DNA from: Methylopila turkensis | Lineage (GTDB): Bacteria > Pseudomonadota > Alphaproteobacteria > Rhizobiales > Methylopilaceae | Assembly: GCF_027922325.1 (NCBI RefSeq) | Contig: NZ_BSFL01000001.1 | Coordinates: 1,297,610 to 1,361,609 of the forward strand | Direction: 5' to 3' | DNA length: 64,000 bases | Shown here: piece by piece, positions 20,899 through 30,559 of the stretch | Numbering within the stretch: position 1 is the stretch's first letter | Layout: each line of letters starts with the position of its first letter | Notes under the pieces: generated by a model | Told to the model about the DNA's origin: nothing | Seen by the model: the letters and a program-made list of their open reading frames with translations, nothing else | The model's database searches: none | Position numbers and translations under genes: made by a program

Positions 20899-21635
20899 TC
20901 CTCTATCCCGCGATCGACCTGAAGGGCGGCGCCGTGGTCCGCCTGAAGGAAGGCGACATGGACCGGGCGACCGTCTACGGCCACGATCCGGCGGCGCAGG
21001 CGAAGAGCTTCGCCGACGCCGGCTTCGAATGGATCCACGTCGTCGACCTCGACGGCGCCTTCGCCGGCGCGAGCGTCAACGCCGCGGCGGTCGACGGAAT
21101 CCTCGACGCCGCCGGCGTTCCCGTGCAGCTCGGCGGCGGGGTGCGCGACATGAAGGCGGTCGACGCCTGGCTGAAGCGCGGCGTCGCCCGCGTGATCGTC
21201 GGGACGGCGGCCGTCCGCGACCCCGAATTCGTGAAGGCGGCGGCGAAGGCCCATCCCGGCCGGATCGCGGTCGGCGTCGACGCCCGCGGCGGCAAGGTCG
21301 CGGTGCAGGGCTGGGCGGAGGTGTCCGACATGACCGCGCTCGACCTCGCGCGGCGGTTCGAGGACGCCGGCGTCGCCGCGATCATCTTCACTGACATCGC
21401 CCGCGACGGATTGCTCAAGGGACTTAACCTCGAACTTACCCGCGCGTTGGCCGAGGCGGTGAATATTCCGGTGATCGCCTCGGGCGGATTGGCCGACATT
21501 GAGGACGTCCGCCGCCTGCTCGCGCCCGAGAACGCGAAGATCGCCGGCGCCATCACCGGGCGCGCGCTCTACGACGGAAGGCTCGACGCGCGAGAGGCGC
21601 TGGCGCTGACCGGGACCTCGCGCGGCGGGCGGTAA
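20895..21635 (+). CDS. hisA: Phosphoribosylformimino-AICAR ribotide isomerase HisA
   Basis: (Beta-alpha)8-barrel isomerase of the histidine pathway, 246 aa. It starts [20 protein letters not shown] with the catalytic Asp in AIDLK and the second in [13 protein letters not shown] (about 170-182). Phosphate loops GGGVRD and ASGGLA are present. ATG 20895 overlaps the hisH stop; the GTG at 20886 would lie inside hisH. Confidence 0.96.
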   Translation: MILYPAIDLKGGAVVRLKEGDMDRATVYGHDPAAQAKSFADAGFEWIHVVDLDGAFAGASVNAAAVDGILDAAGVPVQLGGGVRDMKAVDAWLKRGVARVIVGTAAVRDPEFVKAAAKAHPGRIAVGVDARGGKVAVQGWAEVSDMTALDLARRFEDAGVAAIIFTDIARDGLLKGLNLELTRALAEAVNIPVIASGGLADIEDVRRLLAPENAKIAGAITGRALYDGRLDAREALALTGTSRGGR

Positions 21636-21722
21636 AGGTCTAGTTTCGGTTCTTCTCGACCCGTCGCGCGGCCGTGCGTCGCCGGATTCCACCTCCGTCC
21701 GGGGCGCCCTGAGGCCTACAGC

Positions 21723-22715
21723 ATGACCAGCGAGATCGACCCTGCGGACCCGAACCGAGAGGCCCGCTTCATCCGCAGCGTGCTCGCGGCCTCCGAGGAC
21801 TGCATCAAGATCCTCGATCTCGACGGCGCCCTCGTCTTCATGAGCGAGGGCGGCCAGAAGGTGATGGAGGTCGACGACTTCGAGCGGCTCCGCGGCTGCC
21901 AATGGCCCGACGTATGGACCGGCGGCGCCGCCGCCCACGCCAGGGCCGCGATCGCGGCGGCGCGGGCGGGCCGAAGCTACCGCTTCCAGGAGATGGCGAA
22001 CACCGCGCGCGGCAATCCCCGCCACTGGGACGTGCAGGTGACGCCGATCTTGGGTCCGGACGGCCGGCCGGAGTCGATCCTCTCCGTCTCGCGCGACGTC
22101 ACCGCGCTGAAAGAGAGCGAGGAGCGCTACAAGCTGCTCGCGGCGGAGCTGCATCATCGCATCAAGAACACGCTCGCGCTGACCCAGTCGGTCACGGCCC
22201 AGACGCTGCGCGCGGGCGGCGAGGCGCTGGCGCCCTACCGCGCCCGGATCGACGAGCGGCTGGTGGCCCTGGCTCGCGCCCAGGACATGCTGTTTCAGGC
22301 CGAGAGCGCGGAAGCGCAGCTCGACGCGCTGGTCCGCAGCGTGCTGACGCCTCATGATTTGGAAACGCGGATCGTCATCAGCGGCCCGCCGGTGCGCCTG
22401 CGCGACCGCGCCGCCACCGCCATGACGCTCGCGATCCACGAACTCGGCTCCAACGCCGCCAAGTACGGCGCGCTGTCCCGGACCGAAGGCCGCGTCGCCC
22501 TGACCTGGAACTGCGGAGACGACGCGTTCCACATGGAGTGGCGGGAAACCGGCGGCCCGCTCGTCGCGCCCCCCACCCGGCGCGGCTTCGGCTCCCAGCT
22601 TATCGAGAAGACGCTGTCCATGCAGCTTCGGGGCAAGGCCGTCGCCGACTACCGTCCCGAAGGCGTCGTCTTCCGTCTTGAGGCGCCTCTCGACGCGCTG
22701 CTCGCCCGCGAATGA
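21723..22715 (+). CDS. HWE-family sensor histidine kinase with PAS domain
   Basis: 330-aa signalling kinase without membrane segments, so probably a cytosolic sensor. PAS domain about 14-133 (SVLAASEDCIKILDLDGALVFMSEGG; ending SVSRDVTALKESEERYK), then the phospho-accepting His in LAAELHHRIKNTLALTQS (about 140-157) and an HWE-type ATPase (MEWRETGGP, RGFGSQLIEKTLS). These kinases are mainly alphaproteobacterial and often feed general-stress or light pathways. No response regulator is adjacent. It lies on the same strand between hisA and hisF with 87- and 111-bp gaps, so it may be an independent unit. Confidence 0.9.
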   Translation: MTSEIDPADPNREARFIRSVLAASEDCIKILDLDGALVFMSEGGQKVMEVDDFERLRGCQWPDVWTGGAAAHARAAIAAARAGRSYRFQEMANTARGNPRHWDVQVTPILGPDGRPESILSVSRDVTALKESEERYKLLAAELHHRIKNTLALTQSVTAQTLRAGGEALAPYRARIDERLVALARAQDMLFQAESAEAQLDALVRSVLTPHDLETRIVISGPPVRLRDRAATAMTLAIHELGSNAAKYGALSRTEGRVALTWNCGDDAFHMEWRETGGPLVAPPTRRGFGSQLIEKTLSMQLRGKAVADYRPEGVVFRLEAPLDALLARE

Positions 22716-22826
22716 TCGTCTCCGGATTATGTGACGGGACTGTCGTATCGCGAGCGATCCGCCTATAGGACAGGACGAAACCGGGCCTGCAGGCTCCGCC
22801 CCGTTATCGCGACACCATCGGCGCCC

Positions 22827-23618
22827 ATGTTGAAGATCCGCGTCATTCCCTGCCTCGACGTCAAGGACGGCCGCGTCGTCAAGGGCGTCCAGTTCGTCGA
22901 CCTGCGCGACGCCGGCGATCCGGTGGAGGCGGCGATCGCCTATGACGCCGCCGGCGCCGACGAGCTCTGCTTCCTCGACATCACCGCGAGCCACGAGGAG
23001 CGGGCGATCCTGCTCGACGTGGTCGCTCGCACGGCGGAAAACTGCTTCATGCCGGTGACCGTCGGGGGCGGCGTGCGCTCGGTGGATGACGTGCGGGCGC
23101 TGATGCTCGCGGGCGCGGACAAGGTCTCCATCATGTCGGCGGCCGTGAACGACCGCTCGGTCGTCGCCCGCGCCGCCGACAAGTTCGGCGCCCAGGCGAT
23201 CGTGGTCGCGGTCGACGCCAAGAAGGTTTCCGGCGCGGGCGAGGCCGACCGCTGGGAGGTGTTCACCCACGGTGGCCGGCGGCCGACCGGGCTCGACGCC
23301 GTGGCCTACGCCGCGGAGGTGGCCGCGCTCGGCGCCGGCGAGATCCTGCTGACCTCCATGGACAATGACGGGGCCAAGGACGGCTACGACATTGCGCTGA
23401 CCCGGGCGGTGGTGGACGCGGTGCCGGTGCCGGTGGTCGCCTCGGGGGGCGTCGGAACCCCGGCCCACATGGTGGACGGCGTGGTCAAGGGCGGGGCGAG
23501 CGCCGTGCTGGCGGCCTCGATCTTCCATTTTGGCGAGTTCACCATCGGCGAGGCCAAGGCCGCGATGGCCGCGGCCGGACTGCCGGTGCGTCTCGACCCG
23601 GGCGCTCAGGGCGCCTGA
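22827..23618 (+). CDS. hisF: Imidazole glycerol phosphate synthase, cyclase subunit HisF
   Basis: Barrel enzyme that cyclises PRFAR using ammonia from HisH; 263 aa. It starts [20 protein letters not shown] (catalytic Asp in CLDVKDG) and has the second catalytic Asp in [15 protein letters not shown] (about 174-188). The ATG at 22827 is chosen from this start; the frame upstream is not family-like. Separated from hisA by the kinase gene. Confidence 0.96.
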   Translation: MLKIRVIPCLDVKDGRVVKGVQFVDLRDAGDPVEAAIAYDAAGADELCFLDITASHEERAILLDVVARTAENCFMPVTVGGGVRSVDDVRALMLAGADKVSIMSAAVNDRSVVARAADKFGAQAIVVAVDAKKVSGAGEADRWEVFTHGGRRPTGLDAVAYAAEVAALGAGEILLTSMDNDGAKDGYDIALTRAVVDAVPVPVVASGGVGTPAHMVDGVVKGGASAVLAASIFHFGEFTIGEAKAAMAAAGLPVRLDPGAQGA

Positions 23619-23650
23619 CACAGCGCGCGTCGACGGGAGATGACGACGGC

Positions 23651-23974
23651 ATGACGACCCCCTTCACCCTCAACGATCTCGCCGCCATCGTCGAGAGCCG
23701 CGCCGCGGCCGATGCAGGAAGCTCCTACACCCGCTCGCTGATCGAGGCGGGGCCCGCGCGCGTCGCCAAGAAGCTCGGCGAGGAGGGCGTGGAGGCCGCG
23801 CTTGCGGTCGCCTGCGGGGCCAAGGTCGAACTCGTCAGCGAGGCCGCCGACGTGCTCTACCACTTGATGGTCGCGCTTAAGGTCCGGGACGTCTCCATAG
23901 CCGAGGTGATGGCGGAGCTCGAACGCCGCACGGCGCAGTCCGGCCTCGCGGAGAAGGCCGCCCGGAAGAGCTGA
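23651..23974 (+). CDS. hisE: Phosphoribosyl-ATP diphosphatase
   Basis: Second enzyme of histidine synthesis, removing pyrophosphate from PR-ATP; 107 aa. All-alpha MazG-like fold with the metal-binding [12 protein letters not shown] and [14 protein letters not shown] motifs (about 40-80). Single-function form without a HisI domain. The stop shares a base with the coaA ATG (TGATG). Confidence 0.95.
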   Translation: MTTPFTLNDLAAIVESRAAADAGSSYTRSLIEAGPARVAKKLGEEGVEAALAVACGAKVELVSEAADVLYHLMVALKVRDVSIAEVMAELERRTAQSGLAEKAARKS

Positions 23975-24930
23975 TGGACGATCGCCCGCGCGTTTCGAAT
24001 CCCTCGCCCTACGCCACCTTCGGCCGCGCCGCCTGGGCGAAGCTGCGCGCCGACACGCCGATGACGCTGGACGCGGCGGATCTCGACCGGCTGAGTTCGC
24101 TGAACGACCCGATCGACATGGACGAGGTCGAGCAGATCTACCTGCCGATCTCGCGCCTGCTCGCGTTCTACGTCACCGCGCGCCAGCAGCTGTTCCGGGC
24201 GACGCAGCGCTTCCTCGGGCACAGCGAAACCAAGGTGCCCTATGTCATCGCAGTGGCGGGCTCGGTCGCGGTCGGCAAGTCGACCACGGCGCGCGTGCTG
24301 CGCGCCCTGCTCGCGCGCTGGCCGGCGACGCCGAAGGTGGACCTCGTCACCACGGACGGCTTCCTGCTGCCGAACGCCGTGCTCGCCCGCGAAGACCTGA
24401 TGAGCCGCAAGGGCTTCCCGGAGAGCTACGACGTCCAGGCGCTGCTGCGGTTCATCTCCGACATCAAGGCCGGCAAGCGCGAGGTGGCGGCGCCGGTCTA
24501 CAGCCATCTCGTCTACGACGTGGTGCGCGGCGAAAAGATCGTCATCGATCAGCCGGACATCGTCATCCTCGAGGGCCTCAACGTGCTCCAGACCGGCGAC
24601 AAGCCGAAGAACGGCCGTGTGGCGCCGTTCGTCTCCGACTTCATCGATTTCGGCATCTTCCTCGACGCCGACGAGCCGCTGCTGCACCGCTGGTACGTCG
24701 AACGCTTCATGCAGCTGCGCGAGACCGCCTTCCGCGACCCGCAGTCGTACTTCCGAAAGTACGCTCAGGTCTCAAAGCAGGAGGCGCTTGAGCAGGCGGA
24801 GAAGCTCTGGGCCGAGATCAACCTGCCCAACCTGCGCAAGAACATACGGCCCACGCGCCCGCGCGCCGACCTGATCCTGAAGAAGGGCAAGAGCCACCGC
24901 ATCGACGAGGTGCGGCTCAGGAAGATCTGA
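23974..24930 (+). CDS. coaA: Pantothenate kinase, type I
   Basis: Phosphorylates pantothenate in the first step of CoA synthesis; 318 aa, standard for the bacterial type I P-loop kinase. Walker A is [16 protein letters not shown] (about 92-107), with [12 protein letters not shown] and RKGFPESYD for pantothenate contact. Overlaps hisE by one base. CoA synthesis is continued by coaBC at 27005. Confidence 0.96.
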   Translation: MDDRPRVSNPSPYATFGRAAWAKLRADTPMTLDAADLDRLSSLNDPIDMDEVEQIYLPISRLLAFYVTARQQLFRATQRFLGHSETKVPYVIAVAGSVAVGKSTTARVLRALLARWPATPKVDLVTTDGFLLPNAVLAREDLMSRKGFPESYDVQALLRFISDIKAGKREVAAPVYSHLVYDVVRGEKIVIDQPDIVILEGLNVLQTGDKPKNGRVAPFVSDFIDFGIFLDADEPLLHRWYVERFMQLRETAFRDPQSYFRKYAQVSKQEALEQAEKLWAEINLPNLRKNIRPTRPRADLILKKGKSHRIDEVRLRKI

Positions 24931-24976
24931 TCAGCGGGACGAAAGGCTCAGGCCCGCCGGCCGGAGCCTCTCCGGA

Positions 24977-25963
24977 TCAGAGTCCCTCGAACAGCGCGGT
25001 CGAGAGATAGCGCTCGGCGAAGCTCGGGATGATGATCACGATGTTCTTGCCGGCAGCCTCCGGGCGGGCTCCGATCTCGAGCGCCGCCGCGACCGCCGCT
25101 CCGGACGAGATGCCGACCGGCAGGCCCTCGAGCCGCGCGACCAGACGCGCGGTCTCGAACGACGTCTGGTTGCCGACGGTGATGACCTCGTCGATCACCG
25201 AGCGGTCGAGGATGCCCGGCACGAAGCCGGCGCCGATGCCCTGAATCTTGTGCGGACCGGGCTGGCCGCCGGACAGAACCGGCGAGTCCTCGGGCTCCAC
25301 CGCGACGATCTTGAGCGTGTCCTTGCGCGGCTTCAGCACCGAGCCGACGCCGGTGATGGTGCCGCCGGTGCCGACGCCGGAGACGACGTAGTCGACGGTC
25401 CCCTCGGTGTCGTTCCAGATCTCCTCGGCGGTCGTGCGGCGATGGATCTCGGGGTTCGCCGGGTTCTCGAACTGCTGCGGAATGACCGCGTTCGGGATCT
25501 CCTTGACCAGCTCCTGCGCCTTGGCGACGGCGCCCTTCATGCCCTTCGGACCCTCGGTCAGCACGAGCTCGGCGCCGAGCAGCGCCAGCATCTTGCGGCG
25601 CTCGATCGACATGGTTTCGGGCATGACCAAGATGAGACGGTAACCGCGCGCGGCCGCCACGAAGGCGAGCGCGATGCCGGTGTTGCCGGAGGTCGGCTCC
25701 ACCAGGACGCTGTCCGGCTTCAGCACGCCGTCGCGCTCGAGCGCGTCGATCATGGCGACGCCGATGCGGTCTTTGACGCTCGAGATCGGATTGAAGAACT
25801 CGAGCTTCGCCAGCAGGTTCGCCTTGACGCCCTTGTGCTTGGCGAGCCTGTCGAGCCGGACCAGCGGCGTGTCGCCGATGGTGTCGGTGATGGAGTCGTA
25901 AATCCGGCCGCGACCGGGCGCGCGCTGCGCGACCTCCGTCGGCTTCAGGGCGGGCTGCGTCAT
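24977..25963 (-). CDS. cysK: Cysteine synthase A
   Basis: PLP enzyme that makes cysteine from O-acetylserine and sulfide; 328 aa. PLP-lysine is in [12 protein letters not shown] (about 57-68), substrate loop [11 protein letters not shown], and phosphate loop [19 protein letters not shown] lies about 10 nt before the ATG. It is downstream of an Rrf2 regulator on the same strand across a 114-bp gap that carries an AT-rich island, so it may have its own promoter. Confidence 0.95.
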   Translation of the reverse strand: MTQPALKPTEVAQRAPGRGRIYDSITDTIGDTPLVRLDRLAKHKGVKANLLAKLEFFNPISSVKDRIGVAMIDALERDGVLKPDSVLVEPTSGNTGIALAFVAAARGYRLILVMPETMSIERRKMLALLGAELVLTEGPKGMKGAVAKAQELVKEIPNAVIPQQFENPANPEIHRRTTAEEIWNDTEGTVDYVVSGVGTGGTITGVGSVLKPRKDTLKIVAVEPEDSPVLSGGQPGPHKIQGIGAGFVPGILDRSVIDEVITVGNQTSFETARLVARLEGLPVGISSGAAVAAALEIGARPEAAGKNIVIIIPSFAERYLSTALFEGL

Positions 25964-26060
25964 AGCGACGTCTCCTCAGGCGGCGGACCGTCCCATGGGC
26001 GGCCCGCGTTCGATTGGCTTCACCGCGACGATAGCGATGTCACAGCAGCATGTCGATGAA

Positions 26061-26095
26061 CGCCTAATTTATCATACTTATATTGTAAAATCGTA
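26061..26095. promoter_or_regulatory. AT-rich island between rrf2 and cysK
   Basis: About 30 bases of almost pure A/T in a GC-rich sequence, covering the last codons of the Rrf2 gene and the start of the cysK upstream gap. It contains an imperfect dyad (AATATAAG on one side, GATAAATT on the other, minus strand). It could be a cysK promoter/operator; no confident -35/-10 pair with 17-bp spacing was found. Confidence 0.4.
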
Positions 26096-26539
26096 GCTCG
26101 GCCGGCTGTCGGCGAACACGGAGCGGCGTTCGGCCTCGTTGCAGAGATCGTCGACGTTGATCTCGTCGAGACGCTCGAGAAAGCTCTCCGAAGCCGAGCG
26201 GATCATCGGCTTGACCACGTCGACGACGAGCTGGGAGCCGTCTCGTTCGGCGTCCTCGATCGAGCCTGGCTCATCGCTTTCGCCGAGCGCGGCGCGGACG
26301 ATGTCGGCGATGGTGATGCGGCGGCGCTCGCGGGCGAGTTCGTAGCCGCCGCGCGGGCCCCGCACGCCTTTCAGGATGCCGGACCGGACAAGCACCTGAA
26401 GAAGCGTCTCCAGATGGCGGGGGGGCAGCCCGTGGCGGGCGGCGAGCGTCTTGGCGGCGATAGGCGTTGGACGCGCGTGGTAGGCGATGTCCACGACGGC
26501 GGCGACGGCGAGCAGGCTGCGGCGCGGCAGCAGGTTCAT
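26078..26539 (-). CDS. Rrf2-family transcriptional regulator
   Basis: 153-aa winged-helix regulator. The HTH spans about residues 1-75 (SLLAVAAVVDIAYHA..RHLETLLQVLVRSGILKGVRGPRGGYELA). Only one Cys is present (DDLCNEAE), so the three-Cys iron-sulfur site of IscR/NsrR is absent and the protein is more like CymR, which controls cysteine metabolism with CysK. It lies directly upstream of cysK, which supports a role in sulfur assimilation, though this is inference. The start at 26539 (MNLLPRRSLL) avoids a 25-codon non-family extension. Confidence 0.88.
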   Translation of the reverse strand: MNLLPRRSLLAVAAVVDIAYHARPTPIAAKTLAARHGLPPRHLETLLQVLVRSGILKGVRGPRGGYELARERRRITIADIVRAALGESDEPGSIEDAERDGSQLVVDVVKPMIRSASESFLERLDEINVDDLCNEAERRSVFADSRPSYDFTI

Positions 26540-26558
26540 ACGTTCTGGTCCTTCCGCT

Positions 26559-27008
26559 TCACCGTCCGGTTGAACCGAACCCGCCCTCCCCTCGCGTGGT
26601 GGGGTCGAGCGCATCCGTTTCCGTCACTTCCGCCCGCGCCACCGCCGCGACGACGAGCTGCGCGATCCGCGCGCCGCGCGAGACGAGGAAATCCTCCTCG
26701 CCCAGATTGACGAGCAGAACCTTGAGCTCGCCGCGGTAGTCCGCGTCGATGGTCCCCGGCGCGTTGAGCACCGTCACGCCGTGGCGGAACGCCAGTCCCG
26801 ACCTCGGCCTGACCTGGGCCTCGAAGCCGACTGGGAACTGGAGCACCAAGCCTGTGGGGACAAGGGCGCGGGCGCCCGGCGCGAGCATGATCGGCGCATC
26901 TTCCGGCACGGCCGCGGCGAGGTCCATTCCAGCGGCCGCCTCCGACTCGTAGCGCGGCGCGGGCAGGCCCTGCCCATGGGCCAGCCGGACGAACCTGATC
27001 TCCGTCAT
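26559..27008 (-). CDS. dut: dUTP diphosphatase
   Basis: Trimeric dUTPase that keeps uracil out of DNA; 149 aa. Motifs in order: [37 protein letters not shown] (uracil-binding hairpin), RIAQLVV, and the C-terminal arm [11 protein letters not shown]. The start ATG overlaps the coaBC stop (ATGA), the classic coaBC-dut linkage. Confidence 0.96.
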   Translation of the reverse strand: MTEIRFVRLAHGQGLPAPRYESEAAAGMDLAAAVPEDAPIMLAPGARALVPTGLVLQFPVGFEAQVRPRSGLAFRHGVTVLNAPGTIDADYRGELKVLLVNLGEEDFLVSRGARIAQLVVAAVARAEVTETDALDPTTRGEGGFGSTGR

Positions 27009-28213
27009 TGCGACGCTCCCAGCCGGCCGGCGAAATGGGCGACCAAGGCCTCCGCCACCGCCTCCTTGCTCATGGTCGTCCAAGAGTCGACCCCGTCCGC
27101 GGTCACGAGATGGACGGTGTTCGAGACGCCGCCCATGACGCCGCCGGCATGCGACACGTCGTTCGCGACGATCAGATCGCAGCCCTTGCGCGCGAGCTTG
27201 GCGCGCGCGTTGTCCAGCACGTTCTCGGTCTCGGCGGCGAAGCCGACGACCAGCGTCGGGCGGCCTTCCCCGCGGCGGGCGACGGTCGCGAGAATGTCCG
27301 GGTTCTCGACCAGCGTCAGCGCCGGCGGCCCCCCGGCCCCCTTCTTCATCTTATGCGCGGCGTCGGTCGCGACGCGCCAGTCGGCGACCGCCGCGGCGAA
27401 CACGGCGACGTCCGCCGGCAAGGCCGCCTCGACCGCGGACAGCATCTGGCGGGCGCTTTCCACGTGGATCACCGTGACGCCCGCCGGATCGGGGATCGCG
27501 ACCGGCCCGGACACCAGCGTGACCTCGGCGCCCGCCCGCGCCGCGGCGGCGGCGATGGCGTGTCCCTGCCGGCCGGACGAACGGTTCGCCAGCACCCGGA
27601 CGGGATCGATCGGCTCGTGGGTCGGCCCGGAGGTGACGAGCACGCGCCGGCCGGCGAGCGCCCCGGACGACGGCCGCAGCCGGTCCTCGACCGCGGCCAC
27701 GATGGCGAGCGGCTCGCTCATGCGCCCAAGGCCGCTTTCGCCGCGCTCGGCCATCAGGCCGATCTCCGGGCCGACGAAGCTCACGCCCTGCGCTTCGAGC
27801 CACGCCACGTTGCGGCGGGTCGCGGGATGCGCCCACATCGTCGGGTTCATCGCCGGCGCCGCGAGGATCGGCGCGGTCGTCGCCAGCAGCGTCGTCGAGG
27901 CGAGATCGTTGGCGAGGCCGTTCGCCATTTTGGCGAGCAGATCGGCGGTCGCCGGCGCGACCAAAACCAGATCGGCGTCGCGCGCGAGCCGGATATGGCC
28001 GACATCCTGCTCCTGCGTCAGGTCGAACAGCTCCTGGAACACGGGCTCGGCGGTCAGCGTCCCGACCGACAGCGGCGTCACGAACTCCGCTCCCGCCTTC
28101 GTCAGGATGGCGCGCACGGAGGAGCCTCGCTCCTTCAGCCGTCGGATCAGGTCGAGCGACTTGTAAGCGGCGACGCCGCCGCCGATCACGAGCAGGATGC
28201 GGGGCGCGGTCAC
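27005..28213 (-). CDS. coaBC: Bifunctional phosphopantothenoylcysteine decarboxylase / phosphopantothenate-cysteine ligase
   Basis: 402-aa CoA-synthesis enzyme. The N-terminal flavoprotein decarboxylase (about 1-185) shows [19 protein letters not shown] and the substrate motif [14 protein letters not shown]; the C-terminal ligase (about 190-400) shows [16 protein letters not shown] and [12 protein letters not shown], with ANDVS. Its ATG overlaps the stop of the PIN toxin gene, so translation may be coupled to the toxin. Confidence 0.96.
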   Translation of the reverse strand: MTAPRILLVIGGGVAAYKSLDLIRRLKERGSSVRAILTKAGAEFVTPLSVGTLTAEPVFQELFDLTQEQDVGHIRLARDADLVLVAPATADLLAKMANGLANDLASTTLLATTAPILAAPAMNPTMWAHPATRRNVAWLEAQGVSFVGPEIGLMAERGESGLGRMSEPLAIVAAVEDRLRPSSGALAGRRVLVTSGPTHEPIDPVRVLANRSSGRQGHAIAAAAARAGAEVTLVSGPVAIPDPAGVTVIHVESARQMLSAVEAALPADVAVFAAAVADWRVATDAAHKMKKGAGGPPALTLVENPDILATVARRGEGRPTLVVGFAAETENVLDNARAKLARKGCDLIVANDVSHAGGVMGGVSNTVHLVTADGVDSWTTMSKEAVAEALVAHFAGRLGASQ

Positions 28214-28644
28214 GGGGCGGGGTGGTCCCAGGGGTTGATCACGGTAAGTCCCTCCGCTCCGAAATCCGACACGTTCCTGGTCGCCACGGCGAAGCCCTTC
28301 GAAAGCGCGATGGCGGCGATCTGAAGATCAGCCGTCGTTCGGGACAATCCCTTCGCGCGGCGCTCTGACGATATCTGGGCGAAGGCGCTCACCGCCTCCG
28401 CGCCGAACGGCAGGATCCGCCCGTCGAGATCGATCATGATCACATCGCGCGTGGCCTGAAGCGTCAGTTCCTTCCGACGTCCGCTCGGCATCGCGTACAC
28501 GCCGGCCAGAAGCTCGGCGTAGGTCACGCTTGTCACCCAGAGAGCGTCCAGCGGCTGGCGTTCGAGCCAAGCGACGGCGGCGGCCGAACGCGTCTCACGC
28601 GAGCGGGTGAGTTCCGATATCACGTTCGTGTCCAGAACGATCAT
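28210..28644 (-). CDS. PIN-domain toxin, FitB/VapC type
   Basis: Probable RNase toxin of 144 aa. Active-site acids can be placed at D5 (MIVLDTNVISEL), E44 (TYAELLAG) and D106 (TADLQIAAIAL), with the closing ATRNVSDF (D127). This pattern, including the TRNxxDF end, is the FitB/VapC form. The start overlaps the stop of the antitoxin, and its own stop overlaps the coaBC start, so it is locked between antitoxin and a gene of CoA synthesis. Confidence 0.92.
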   Translation of the reverse strand: MIVLDTNVISELTRSRETRSAAAVAWLERQPLDALWVTSVTYAELLAGVYAMPSGRRKELTLQATRDVIMIDLDGRILPFGAEAVSAFAQISSERRAKGLSRTTADLQIAAIALSKGFAVATRNVSDFGAEGLTVINPWDHPAP

Positions 28645-28910
28645 CGTCCGGCGTCGTCGCTGTCCGGCGGATCGCGCAACGGCGTCCGCGACGGCAACTC
28701 CAGCTCCACGCCGCCCAGCGGATCGAAACGGGCCGCGATCGCCTCCGCCAGGTTCCTGTAGGGCTTTCGCTCGGCGCGCCGACGCCGCTCGACCGCTTCG
28801 CGCAACAACTGACGCACGTCCTCCTCCATCGAACGGCCCCGCTCGGCCGCCTGAACGCGGAGCTCGGCTTTGATCGCATCATCGAAGTTGCGGACCGTCA
28901 GCGTCGCCAT
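28641..28910 (-). CDS. FitA-like ribbon-helix-helix antitoxin
   Basis: 89-aa antitoxin. N-terminal Arc-type DNA-binding fold MATLTVRNFDDAIKAELRVQ followed by AERGRSMEEDVRQLLREAV (residues 1-40), the FitA arrangement, then a toxin-binding tail with LAEAIAARFDPLGG. The start at 28910 is set by the fold; the very long open frame upstream is antisense to other genes. The pair likely represses its own promoter in the 65-bp gap after ubiB. Confidence 0.9.
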   Translation of the reverse strand: MATLTVRNFDDAIKAELRVQAAERGRSMEEDVRQLLREAVERRRRAERKPYRNLAEAIAARFDPLGGVELELPSRTPLRDPPDSDDAGR

Positions 28911-28975
28911 GATCGCCTCCGTCAAGAACGTGACAGCCATGCTAGCATTGACTTCGTTGCCGGCAAAGCGGGAGG

Positions 28976-30547
28976 CTACCGGAACAGGTAGACCACAACC
29001 CCCAGCGCGAGCACGACGAGCGCCAGATTGCTCCAGAACGCCGCCCGGCGGACACCGCCGACGATGGCCTGGATGCTGTCCTCGGAGTAGCTCAGGCCGC
29101 CATGGACGACCTCCTCGAGGTCGACCGAGATGCGCTCGAGCCGCAGCAGAAGCTCCGGCCCGGCCGCGATGCCGCGCGCGAGCTGCCGGAGCTCGTCGAC
29201 GGCGTTTTCCGCGATCCCAATCGGGCCGAGGTTGCGTTCGAGCCATTCGCGCACCACCGGCGCCGCGGTCGCCCACATGTCGAGCTTCGGGTCGAGCGAG
29301 CGCGCGACGCCCTCGACCACGACCATGGTCTTCTGAAGCATCAGCAGCTCGGGCCGGGTCTGCATCTGGAACAGCTCGGTGACCTCGAACAGCAGCGTCA
29401 GCAGCTTCGCCATGGAGATCTGGTCGGCAGTGCGGGAGTGGATCGGCTCGCCGATCGCGCGCAGCGCGCGTGCGAACTCGTCCACCGACTGCTCGGGCGG
29501 CACGTAGCCCGCCTCGAAATGCACCTCGGCGATGCGCCGGTAGTCCCGCACGATGAAGCCGTGGAGAATCTCGGCGAGGAAGCGGCGCTCCTTCATGCCG
29601 AGCCGGCCGGTGATGCCGAAATCGACCGCGACCAGCCCGCCGGCGGCGTCCACGAACAGGTTGCCGGGGTGCATGTCGGCGTGGAAGAAGCCGTCGCGCA
29701 TGGCGTGGCGCAGGAAGGTCTGCATCACATGGCGGCCGAGCGCCGGGAGATCGTGGCCGGCGGCCGCGAGGCCGGCGCGGTCGGACAGCTTGACCCCGTC
29801 GATCCACTCCATGGTCAGCACGCCGCGAGCGGTGCGCTCCCAGTCGACGGCGGGCACGCGGAAGCCCGGATCGGCGGCGGTGTTCTCCGCGATCTCCGAC
29901 AGCGCGGCGGCCTCGAGCCGGAGGTCCATCTCGATCGCGACCGAGCGGGCGAGCGTCTCCACCACCACCACCGGCTTCAGCCGGCGCGTCTTCGGCGCGA
30001 AGCGCTCGATCAGCCGCGCGATCCGGAAGAAGGCCTGGAGGTCGCGCCCGAAACGATGGGTCACGCCCGGCCGGAGCACCTTCACCGCCACGACGCGCTC
30101 GCCGAAGGCGTCGCTCACCGTCGCCCGGTGCACCTGCGCGATCGAGGCCGCCGCGACAGGGGGTCCGAGATGCGTGAAGCGGCTCGAAAGCGGCGCGCCC
30201 AACGCCTCGGCGATTGCCGCCTCGGCGAGCTCCTGCGGGAACGGGTCGACCTGGTCCTGCAGGCGTTCGAGGTCGCGCGCGGTCTGGATGCCGACCACGT
30301 CGGGCCGGGTCGCGAGGAACTGGCCGAGCTTGACGTAGGACGGCCCAAGCCGCTGCAGGGCGCGGGCGAGGCCTTCCGCGCCGTCGCGCGCGCTGCGGCG
30401 CTCGATCAGCCGGCCGAGGCCGACCAGCGTGCGGGCCGCGGGCGGCAGATCGATTGGATCGACGAGCCGTAGCGCGCCCTCGCGCGCCATGACGAACCCT
30501 GCGCGGGCGAGACGAAGAAGGCTGGGAACGGCGCCGAACGCGGACAC
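28976..30547 (-). CDS. ubiB: Ubiquinone biosynthesis kinase-like protein UbiB
   Basis: ABC1/ADCK atypical kinase-like ATPase needed for ubiquinone synthesis; 523 aa. Family marks are the KxGQ motif in PSYVKLGQFLATRPD (about 69-84), AAASIAQVHRA, VAVKVLRPGV (Lys), HADMHPGNLFV and VDFGITG. The C-terminus carries hydrophobic segments (NLALVVLALGVVVYLF) anchoring it in the membrane. Follows ubiE by 12 bp. Confidence 0.95.
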   Translation of the reverse strand: MSAFGAVPSLLRLARAGFVMAREGALRLVDPIDLPPAARTLVGLGRLIERRSARDGAEGLARALQRLGPSYVKLGQFLATRPDVVGIQTARDLERLQDQVDPFPQELAEAAIAEALGAPLSSRFTHLGPPVAAASIAQVHRATVSDAFGERVVAVKVLRPGVTHRFGRDLQAFFRIARLIERFAPKTRRLKPVVVVETLARSVAIEMDLRLEAAALSEIAENTAADPGFRVPAVDWERTARGVLTMEWIDGVKLSDRAGLAAAGHDLPALGRHVMQTFLRHAMRDGFFHADMHPGNLFVDAAGGLVAVDFGITGRLGMKERRFLAEILHGFIVRDYRRIAEVHFEAGYVPPEQSVDEFARALRAIGEPIHSRTADQISMAKLLTLLFEVTELFQMQTRPELLMLQKTMVVVEGVARSLDPKLDMWATAAPVVREWLERNLGPIGIAENAVDELRQLARGIAAGPELLLRLERISVDLEEVVHGGLSYSEDSIQAIVGGVRRAAFWSNLALVVLALGVVVYLFR

Positions 30548-30559
30548 GCGATCGGGCGC

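Noticed and set aside
20775..23621. A 948-codon minus-strand open frame
   Set aside because: Antisense to hisA, the HWE kinase and hisF, all of which have clear motifs on the plus strand.
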